The notes under the pieces were generated by a model. That model saw only the letters and a list, made by a program, of their open reading frames with translations, did no database searches and had not been told where the DNA came from. DNA of 49,119 nt. Source: PHET01 sp038202795. Lineage in GTDB: Bacteria > Actinomycetota > Coriobacteriia > Anaerosomatales > PHET01. Both the position numbers and the translations under genes were made by a program. The stretch is taken from the NCBI GenBank assembly GCA_038202795.1, contig JBBREQ010000002.1:1-49119 (forward strand). Reading direction: 5' to 3'. Below, one piece after another: positions 42,901 to 49,119 of this stretch. The first letter of the stretch is position 1. The number at the start of each line of letters is the position of its first letter.

Positions 42901-43188
42901 CTACATCGTCGGGAAGATATCGAGCTTGTCGCCCGCCTTGAGCTTCACAACAGCTTTCTTCCAATCGCGCGTCTTGCCCTTCGCTTGGCGCACACGACGC
43001 GGCTTGCCGGTGACATTCATAGTGTTCACGTCAGTGACGGTCACATCAAAGATGTCGGAAATCGCCTGGGCGATCTGGGTCTTGTTTGAGCTCTTGGCGA
43101 CCTCGAACGTGTAACGGTTCTGCTCGATCATCGAGTAGGACTTCTCCGAGATGATCGGACGGATGATGATATCGCGAGGATCGTACAT
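42901..43188 (-). CDS. rplW: 50S ribosomal protein L23
   Basis: This protein of 95 residues forms the docking site for trigger factor and SRP at the tunnel exit. RDIIIRPIISEKSYSMIEQN is typical. Its ATG shares one base with the rplD stop (TAATG). Confidence 0.97.
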   Translation of the reverse strand: MYDPRDIIIRPIISEKSYSMIEQNRYTFEVAKSSNKTQIAQAISDIFDVTVTDVNTMNVTGKPRRVRQAKGKTRDWKKAVVKLKAGDKLDIFPTM

Positions 43189-43811
43189 TAGGACAGCACC
43201 CCCTCGAGCCAGGTCAGGGCCGGCTTCGTGAAGAGCACGGCGGTGTTGTCAACGAGATCGTACGTGTTCGCCTCTGATGCCGTGATCACACGTACTCGCG
43301 GCAGGTTTCTGAAGGACAGCATCGCGTTGATGTCGTCGTTCTCCACGACGATGGTGACGCGGCCCGTGATCCCAAGAGTCTTGAGAGTCGCGGCGGCCGA
43401 CTTGGTCGCGGGCCTGTCAAACGAGAACCCATCGACCACAACGAGCGCCTCATCAGCAAGCTTGGCCGACAGCGCAGAACGCATGGCGAGCTTCACGACT
43501 TTGTTCGGAACCTTGAATGCGTAGCTGCGCGGGTGCGGACCGAATACGGCTCCGCCGCCCTTCCACTGCGGTGCACGCGTCGTACCCTGGCGGGCACGGC
43601 CGGTGCCCTTCTGGCGCCATGGCTTCTTGCCGCCGCCCGATACCATTCCGCGGGTCTTGCTACCGTGGGTTCCCGAGCGGCGCGCAGCCATCTGGCTACG
43701 CACTACCTGGTGTACCACGAAGGTGTTCGGCTCGATGCCGAAGACGTCGTCGGCAAGCTCGGCGGTGCCGACCTTCTTGCCTTGTCCGTCCTTGATCTCG
43801 ATGCTTGCCAT
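43188..43811 (-). CDS. rplD: 50S ribosomal protein L4
   Basis: This protein of 207 residues has the tunnel loop KTRGMVSGGGKKPWRQKGTG followed by RARQGTTRAPQWKGGG. It may also regulate its own operon in some species, but no clear L4 leader was identified here. Confidence 0.97.
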   Translation of the reverse strand: MASIEIKDGQGKKVGTAELADDVFGIEPNTFVVHQVVRSQMAARRSGTHGSKTRGMVSGGGKKPWRQKGTGRARQGTTRAPQWKGGGAVFGPHPRSYAFKVPNKVVKLAMRSALSAKLADEALVVVDGFSFDRPATKSAAATLKTLGITGRVTIVVENDDINAMLSFRNLPRVRVITASEANTYDLVDNTAVLFTKPALTWLEGVLS

Positions 43812-43849
43812 CTTCTCTACTCCCTAAAGGTTGTCACCGGCGAAGCGCA

Positions 43850-44470
43850 CTACGCCATACGAATGGTCAGCAGCGCACCTTTGCCACCGGGCACAGCGCC
43901 CTTGACGATCAGCAGGTTCTGCTCGGAATCGATCTTCACCACGTCGAGGTTGCGAACTGTGACAACCTCAGAGCCCATATGGCCCGGCATCTTCTTGCCC
44001 TTGAAGACGCGCGAAGGAGTCGCGCACTGTCCAACCGACCCGGGGACACGGTGCGAATGCGAACCGTGGCCACCGGGACCGCCCTTGAAGTTGTGACGCT
44101 TCATGACGCCGGCGAAGCCCTTGCCCTTGCTTACTCCCGTGACGTGCACGGACTTGGCTTCGGCAAACGCGTCGACAGAGATCGTCGAACCTACTTTGAA
44201 GCTGTCGTCCTCTCCCACCCGAACCTCGGTGAGATAGCGCTTCGGCTCGACACGGGCTTTATCGAAGTGGCCCTTCATCGGCTTGTTGACCTTGCGCTCG
44301 GCGATGTCGCCGAACCCGATCTGGATGGCACGATAGCCATCGGTCTTGTCCGTCTTGACCTGGGTCACGACGCACGGTCCCGCTTCGATGACGGTGACCG
44401 GAAGGAGACGATCGTCCTCGCTCCACACCTGCGTCATCCCCAGCTTGCGGCCAAGGATAGTGGTTACCAT
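43850..44470 (-). CDS. rplC: 50S ribosomal protein L3
   Basis: This protein of 206 residues starts VTTILGRKLGMTQVWSEDDR and has the GPGGHGSHSHRVPGSVGQCA loop that reaches toward the peptidyl transferase centre. The ATG is at 44468-44470. The 119 nt before it hold a possible internal promoter. Confidence 0.98.
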   Translation of the reverse strand: MVTTILGRKLGMTQVWSEDDRLLPVTVIEAGPCVVTQVKTDKTDGYRAIQIGFGDIAERKVNKPMKGHFDKARVEPKRYLTEVRVGEDDSFKVGSTISVDAFAEAKSVHVTGVSKGKGFAGVMKRHNFKGGPGGHGSHSHRVPGSVGQCATPSRVFKGKKMPGHMGSEVVTVRNLDVVKIDSEQNLLIVKGAVPGGKGALLTIRMA

Positions 44471-44577
44471 TCGTCCGTCCTTACCTCAGGCGGTCGTGGG
44501 ACTCTTCGGGCGCCCGATGGCACCGTCCCCAGAGGACCGCAGTTTCACGCTGCTCCGCTCGTGAGCGCAGACCAGCG

Positions 44578-44586
44578 ACTATACCA
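44578..44586 (-). promoter_or_regulatory. Possible internal promoter before rplC
   Basis: On the minus strand TGG-TATAGT (44578-44586), an extended -10, lies 3 nt beyond the rpsJ stop. It has the same TGG lead as the glmS -10. No good -35 at 17 nt. The following 107 nt leader has GC-rich short palindromes. Confidence 0.35.
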
Positions 44587-44589
44587 GAG

Positions 44590-44898
44590 TCAGAGCTTGA
44601 TTTCGATATCAACACCGGCCGGAAGATCCAGCCTCATCAGCGAATCGACCGTCTTAGCGGTGGGCTCCAGAATATCGATCAGACGCTTGTGAGTCCGCAT
44701 CTCGAACTGCTCGCGGCTGTCCTTGTTGACGTGCGGCGAGCGAATCACGCAGTAGAGGCTGCGATCCGTAGGCAGCGGGATAGGACCGCACACCTTTGCG
44801 CCGGTCTTCTGCGCCGTGTCCACGATCAACTTGGTCGACTGATCGACAATCTCGTGATCGTAGCCCTTGAGGCGGATTCTGATCTTCTGGTTCGCCAA
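44590..44898 (-). CDS. rpsJ: 30S ribosomal protein S10
   Basis: This 102-residue protein (ANQKIRIRLKGYDHEIVDQS) serves in the 30S head and in antitermination with NusB. The start is a TTG at 44896-44898: GGAGG lies 9 nt upstream of it but directly abuts an earlier GTG (44905-44907), and the TTG gives the usual M-A-N-Q-K-I-R-I-R-L-K start and length. It follows fusA with only 63 nt between, without tuf. Confidence 0.95.
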   Translation of the reverse strand: MANQKIRIRLKGYDHEIVDQSTKLIVDTAQKTGAKVCGPIPLPTDRSLYCVIRSPHVNKDSREQFEMRTHKRLIDILEPTAKTVDSLMRLDLPAGVDIEIKL

Positions 44899-44961
44899 CT
44901 CTTTCACCCTCCGTCATCCGGGACCAGGCCTTATCGCCTAGGCACACCGGCCGTTGATGTC

Positions 44962-47049
44962 CTAGGCGTTGCCGCCGACCTTGCTGACAATCTCCTCGGC
45001 TACCGACTTCGGCACCTGTTCGTACGCTTTGAACTGCATGCTGTAGACTGCGCGACCCTGCGTCTTGCTCCGCAAGTCGGTCGAGTACCCGAACATCTCG
45101 GACAGCGGCACCTTCGCGCGAATGACCTGCGCGTTGCCGCGCGGCTCCATCTTGTCGATGTGACCGCGGCGTCGGTTGAGGTCGCCGATGACATCACCCA
45201 TGAAGTCCTCGGGAGTAACGACCTCGACATCCATCATCGGCTCGAGAAGAACCGGCGAGGATTTGCGGAGCCCCTCCTTGATCGCCATCGAGCCGGCGAT
45301 CTTGAAGGCCATCTCAGACGAGTCGACTTCGTGATACGAACCATCGACAAGCTCGACTTTGACGTCGACCACCGGGAACCCGGCGAGTACGCCGGACGTG
45401 ATGGCCTCCTGAATCCCCTTGTCAACCGAAGGTACGTACTCCTTGGGTATCGACCCGCCGACGATCTTGCTCTTGAACTCGTAGCCGGCACCCGGCTCCT
45501 GTGGGATGACATTGATGACCACGTGGCCGTACTGGCCGCGACCGCCGGACTGGCGGGCGAACTTCATATCGACGTTGTTGACTGTCTTGCCGGCTGTCTC
45601 ACGATAAGCGACTTGCGGCTTGCCTACGTTCGCCTCCACCTTGAACTCGCGGAGCAGTCTATCGACGATGACCTCGAGGTGGAGCTCGCCCATGCCGGCG
45701 ATGATGGTCTGGCCGGTCTCGGTGTCGGTGCGAACCCGGAACGTCGGGTCCTCCTCGGCGAGCTTGGCGAGACCATGGCCCAGCTTGTCCTGCTCGGCCT
45801 TGGTCTTTGGCTCGATTGCGATGTCGATGACCGGATCAGGGAAGACCATCGACTCAAGGAGCACCGGCGCGTCCTCAGAGCACAGTGTGTCACCGGTCGT
45901 GGTGTTCTTGAGGCCGACCGCAGCGACGATGTCGCCGGCAATCGCGATGTCGATGTCCTCGCGGTGATTCGCGTGCATCTGCAACAGACGCCCGATGCGC
46001 TCCTTGTGACCCTTTGTGCTGTTGAGCACGTAGGACCCGGAGTTCAACGAACCCGAATACACGCGGAAGTAGGTCAGCTTGCCCACGAACGGATCGGTCA
46101 TGACCTTGAACGCAAGTGCCGCGAACGGCGCCTTGGGGTCGGCGGGACGCTCGACCTGCTCGTCCGTTTTGAGGTCGATACCCTTGATCGCGGCGATGTC
46201 GAGCGGAGAAGGCAGGAAGTCTATGACCGCGTCGAGCAGGGGCTGTACACCCTTGTTCTTGAAGGAGGCACCGCAGACGACCGGAATACACACATTGGCG
46301 ATGCAGGACTTCCGCAGTCCGGCCTTGATCTCGTCGATCGTCAGTGCCTCATCCTCAAGGAACTTCATCATGAGTCCGTCATCGAGTTCCGATGCGGCTT
46401 CAATCATCTCGTGTCGATACATCTCGGCATCGTCTTTGAGCGCGTCGGGAATCTCGCCGATCGTGGGATTGATGCCGTTGTCGTCCTCATTGAAGAAGAC
46501 CGCGTTCATCTCCAAGAGATCGACGAGGCCAATGAACTTGTCCTCCGCGCCGATAGGCAGCTGGATGGGCACGGCTCGAGCATTGAGCCGGTCCTTCATC
46601 ATCTGCAGGACGTTGTAGAAGTCCGCACCCGAGCGATCCATCTTGTTGATGTACGCCATTCGCGGAACGCCGTACGTGTCCGCCTGACGCCAGACGGTCT
46701 CGGACTGCGGCTCCACGCCTCCGACGGCGCAGAACACCGCGCACGCACCGTCAAGCACGCGCAGGGAGCGCTCGACCTCGACGGTGAAGTCCACGTGTCC
46801 GGGCGTATCGATAATCTGGATACGGTGGTCCTTCCAAAACGACGTCGTCGCAGCAGACGTGATAGTGATGCCGCGCTCCTGCTCCTGGACCATCCAGTCC
46901 ATGGTCGCAGCGCCGTCGTGGACCTCGCCGATCTTATGAGTCTTGCCGGTGTAGAAGAGGATGCGCTCGGTCGTCGTCGTCTTGCCGGCGTCGATGTGCG
47001 CCATGATTCCGATGTTACGCGTCTTCTCCAGGGGATACTGCTTGGCCAT
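44962..47049 (-). CDS. fusA: Elongation factor G
   Basis: This 695-residue GTPase drives translocation. Its G motifs are HIDAGKTTTTERIL (G1), DTPGHVDF (G3) and NKMDRSGADF (G4). Domains II-V are complete, and the C-terminal AEEIVSKVGGNA is usual. ATG at 47047-47049, 42 nt after rpsG. Confidence 0.99.
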   Translation of the reverse strand: MAKQYPLEKTRNIGIMAHIDAGKTTTTERILFYTGKTHKIGEVHDGAATMDWMVQEQERGITITSAATTSFWKDHRIQIIDTPGHVDFTVEVERSLRVLDGACAVFCAVGGVEPQSETVWRQADTYGVPRMAYINKMDRSGADFYNVLQMMKDRLNARAVPIQLPIGAEDKFIGLVDLLEMNAVFFNEDDNGINPTIGEIPDALKDDAEMYRHEMIEAASELDDGLMMKFLEDEALTIDEIKAGLRKSCIANVCIPVVCGASFKNKGVQPLLDAVIDFLPSPLDIAAIKGIDLKTDEQVERPADPKAPFAALAFKVMTDPFVGKLTYFRVYSGSLNSGSYVLNSTKGHKERIGRLLQMHANHREDIDIAIAGDIVAAVGLKNTTTGDTLCSEDAPVLLESMVFPDPVIDIAIEPKTKAEQDKLGHGLAKLAEEDPTFRVRTDTETGQTIIAGMGELHLEVIVDRLLREFKVEANVGKPQVAYRETAGKTVNNVDMKFARQSGGRGQYGHVVINVIPQEPGAGYEFKSKIVGGSIPKEYVPSVDKGIQEAITSGVLAGFPVVDVKVELVDGSYHEVDSSEMAFKIAGSMAIKEGLRKSSPVLLEPMMDVEVVTPEDFMGDVIGDLNRRRGHIDKMEPRGNAQVIRAKVPLSEMFGYSTDLRSKTQGRAVYSMQFKAYEQVPKSVAEEIVSKVGGNA

Positions 47050-47091
47050 CTCTGTTCTCAGACCTCTGTCTCTTGTCGGTACCGGCCGGAA

Positions 47092-47562
47092 CTACCAGCG
47101 GTAGTGCGAGAATGCACGGTTGGACTCGGCCATCTTGAACAGGTCCTCGCGCTTCTTGACCGAGGAGCCTGTGCCGTTGGCGGCATCCATGATCTCGCCG
47201 GCGAGGCGCTCGGCCATGGTCTTCTCGCGACGCTTGCGCGAGAAACCAACAATCCAGCGAATTGCCAGCGTGGTCGAACGGCGGGAGTTGACCTCGATCG
47301 GCACCTGGTAGGTGGCGCCGCCGACGCGCTTGGGCCGCACCTCGAGGGTGGGGCGCACGTTGTCCATAGCCTTCTTGAACACCGAGAGCGGATCCGTGGC
47401 GGTCTTGACCTCAATCTGGTCAAAGGCACCATAGACGATGCGCTCCGCCGTGGACTTCTTGCCGTCGAGCAGCACCTTGTTGGTGAGCTGCGTGACGAGT
47501 CTGTTGTTATAGATGGCGTCCGGCGCTACTTCACGACGGACAGCTGCTGCGCGCCTGGGCAT
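47092..47562 (-). CDS. rpsG: 30S ribosomal protein S7
   Basis: This protein of 156 residues organises the 30S head. MPRRAAAVRREVAPDAIYNN and the C-terminal KMAESNRAFSHYRW are typical. The 117-nt gap from rpsL has two clear hairpins (47593-47609 and 47645-47673). Confidence 0.98.
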   Translation of the reverse strand: MPRRAAAVRREVAPDAIYNNRLVTQLTNKVLLDGKKSTAERIVYGAFDQIEVKTATDPLSVFKKAMDNVRPTLEVRPKRVGGATYQVPIEVNSRRSTTLAIRWIVGFSRKRREKTMAERLAGEIMDAANGTGSSVKKREDLFKMAESNRAFSHYRW

Positions 47563-47679
47563 ATCTTGTCTCCTCTGTTCCTGTTCACCTAAGCCGCATC
47601 AGCTGCGGCGTTCCGCGCCGTCTGCTGGATGCGGCGCGCGCGAATCGAGCTACGCGCTTCGCGCGTGTCTCGATGCGCG

Positions 47680-48051
<372 letters not shown>

Positions 48052-48130
48052 CGATCTACTCCTTCTTCCGTCATAGCTACCAGCCCGAATATGCGCGTGC
48101 GCCTACCCGAGCATGAAGTCACAAGGTCGC

Positions 48131-48159
48131 ACTCTAGCAATCGCGGCGACCTATGTCAA
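48131..48159 (-). promoter_or_regulatory. rpsL promoter of the ribosomal superoperon
   Basis: On the minus strand a perfect TTGACA (48154-48159) and TAGAGT (48131-48136) are spaced by exactly 17 nt. The leader to rpsL is about 75 nt. The shared GC-rich element ends 2 nt upstream of the -35. Confidence 0.88.
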
Positions 48160-48161
48160 AC

Positions 48162-48178
48162 GCCACGCACCCGGGCGT
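48162..48178 (-). promoter_or_regulatory. Shared upstream element of the rpsL promoter
   Basis: These 17 bp match the rplM element (25759-25775) at 14 positions. They keep the inverted repeat, ACGC-CCGGGT-GCGT on the minus strand, and the 2-nt distance from the -35 box. The next bases (GATA before ACGCCC on the minus strand) are also shared with rplM. Confidence 0.6.
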
Positions 48179-48218
48179 ATCTACCCCTCCCGGCCAGTGC
48201 CCCTACCTACCCAGGCAC

Positions 48219-48249
48219 GGCACCCCGCCTGGGACTCAGGCGGGGTGCC
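48219..48249 (-). terminator. rpoC terminator
   Basis: A perfect 12-bp stem (48219-48230 and 48238-48249) with a 7-nt loop lies 18 nt after the rpoC stop. No T run follows. It isolates rpoBC from the rpsL promoter. Confidence 0.82.
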
Positions 48250-48267
48250 GGTAGATCCATCTAGGAG

Positions 48268-49119
48268 CTACGCCATCACGTTGATGTCGTGAGCACCCAG
48301 TCCCGCGCGAACCTCTTCGACTGCCTTCTGCCCGATACCAGGCAATGCCAGCAGCTGATCCTCGGTACGGCCCTTAAGGTCTGCCACGGTCGCGACTCCG
48401 GCCTCGGCAAACTTGTTGACCCAGCGAGCGGACACACCGATGTCGGTGAGTGTCACCGTTTCCAGATCGCCCGACAAAGCGACGGTCTCAGACGGCGCTG
48501 CATCCAGCACCTCGACCTCCACCGCCTCGTCAAAGGCACCCAGCAGCGGCTCAGCGTTCGGATCGAAGGTCATGTTCGCGAATGCGGAGACGTCGATGTC
48601 GGCCGCGTCGTCCAAGTCGAAGTCCCCGAACACGTTCTCGAGGTCGGCCTCGGACAGCGCTCCCGGCTCCGGACGCACGGGCAGCAGCGCCTCGATCTCC
48701 TTGAGTTCCTCAGGTGCCCAGTCAGGCAGAGGCCCTTCGACCGATGCTTCGGACTCGATGCTCTGGCCGCGATAGCTCAGCTTCACATCACGATAGCGCC
48801 GCATGCCGGTCGCTGCTGGGATGAGCTTACCGATGATGACGTTCTCTTTGAGGCCCAGCAGCTCGTCTTCCTTGCCGGCAATAGCGGCGTCGGTGAGCAC
48901 GCGCGTGGTCTCCTGGAACGAAGCCGCCGCCAGCCAGCTATCGGTGGACAAACTGGCGCGGGTAATTCCCATCAGCACCGTTTGTGCCGTGGCCGGCTCG
49001 CCGCCTTCGGCGAGCACCCGCGCATTGGCTTCCTCAAAGCGGTAGCGGTCAGTCAGTTCACGCGGCACAAAATCCGAATCTCCGGCAGACTCAATGCGCA
49101 CCTTGCTTAACATCTGGCG
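48268..49119 (-). CDS. rpoC: RNA polymerase subunit beta', C-terminal part, with added alpha-CTD-like domain (5' end outside window)
   Basis: The last 283 residues of beta' are seen. Residues 41-116 of the fragment are the canonical end (TAQTVLMGITRASLSTDSWL, then LLGLKENVIIGKLIPAATGM). Most RpoC proteins stop soon after this. Here about 165 more residues follow. An acidic, Pro/Ala-rich linker covers 117-217 and includes EADLENVFGDFDLDDAADID. Then comes a compact domain at 218-277 with VTLTDIGVSARWVNKFAEAG, ATVADLKGRTEDQLLALPGI and GQKAVEEVRAGLG, a helix-hairpin-helix pattern much like the alpha CTD encoded at 29542-30480. The comparison is by eye. It ends at a terminator. Confidence 0.95.
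   Translation of the reverse strand, partial: RQMLSKVRIESAGDSDFVPRELTDRYRFEEANARVLAEGGEPATAQTVLMGITRASLSTDSWLAAASFQETTRVLTDAAIAGKEDELLGLKENVIIGKLIPAATGMRRYRDVKLSYRGQSIESEASVEGPLPDWAPEELKEIEALLPVRPEPGALSEADLENVFGDFDLDDAADIDVSAFANMTFDPNAEPLLGAFDEAVEVEVLDAAPSETVALSGDLETVTLTDIGVSARWVNKFAEAGVATVADLKGRTEDQLLALPGIGQKAVEEVRAGLGAHDINVMA

Noticed and set aside
46792..46809. A near copy of the GC-rich promoter element inside fusA (17 of 18 bases like the rplM copy)
   Set aside because: It encodes the invariant EF-G G3 motif DTPGHVD, breaks the ACGC-N6-GCGT symmetry, and has no -35 next to it, so chance plus codon use explains it.
44689..47592. A 967-codon open frame on the plus strand
   Set aside because: It lies wholly antisense to rpsJ, fusA and rpsG, has no family resemblance, and is a by-product of high GC in the third codon position of the real genes.

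Overview
The window comes from a high-GC Gram-positive chromosome, most likely a deep-branching actinobacterium of the Coriobacteriia type; this assignment is inferred from gene order and content, not from a search. The order rplM-rpsI-glmM-glmS-acpS-nnr-alr, then tsaE-tsaB-rimI-tsaD-groES-groEL, is the actinobacterial one. An ECF transporter module (ecfA1-ecfA2-ecfT) between rplQ and truA, a glmS ribozyme and a V/A-type ATPase are more typical of Bacillota-like anaerobes. Almost every gene lies on the minus strand. The exceptions are a 113-residue orphan (6737-7078) and a large glycosyltransferase (about 21383-23395). Reading along the minus strand means going from high to low coordinates.

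Right end (49119 to 29110): the 3' end of rpoC, its terminator, and then one nearly unbroken ribosomal superoperon. It starts at a strong promoter before rpsL: rpsL-rpsG-fusA, rpsJ to rpsC and on through the S10 and spc operons, secY-adk-map-infA-rpmJ, rpsM-rpsK-rpsD-rpoA-rplQ, closed by a perfect hairpin at 29110-29136. EF-Tu (tuf) is absent from its usual place between fusA and rpsJ. The RpoC C-terminus carries an acidic linker and an extra helix-hairpin-helix domain that resembles the alpha subunit CTD.

Middle (29067 to 15873): ecfA1-ecfA2-ecfT-truA, then rplM-rpsI from their own promoter, glmM, the divergent glycosyltransferase, and glmS preceded by a glmS self-cleaving ribozyme. acpS, a bifunctional NAD(P)HX repair enzyme and alanine racemase follow. 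This block supplies UDP-GlcNAc precursors, D-alanine and acyl-carrier-protein activation for cell envelope synthesis.

Left part (15743 to 1): a nine-gene V/A-type ATPase operon (H-I-K-E-C-F-A-B-D), the orphan gene, and a nitroreductase. Next is an overlapping set of uracil-DNA glycosylase, tsaE, tsaB and a rimI-tsaD gene fusion (t6A37 tRNA modification). CIRCE-controlled groES-groEL follows. At the edge is the start of a secreted protein with a clear signal peptide that runs out of the window.

The most unusual signals are: (1) the alpha-CTD-like domain at the RpoC C-terminus; (2) a 17-bp GC-rich element, ACGC-N6-GCGT at its core, placed exactly 2 bp upstream of the -35 box of both the rpsL and rplM promoters and repeated in the groES leader; (3) the glmS ribozyme in an actinobacterial-type locus; (4) a nine-G tract in a promoter spacer; and (5) the V-ATPase operon lodged inside an otherwise conserved actinobacterial cluster. 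No tRNA, rRNA, CRISPR array or insertion sequence was seen.
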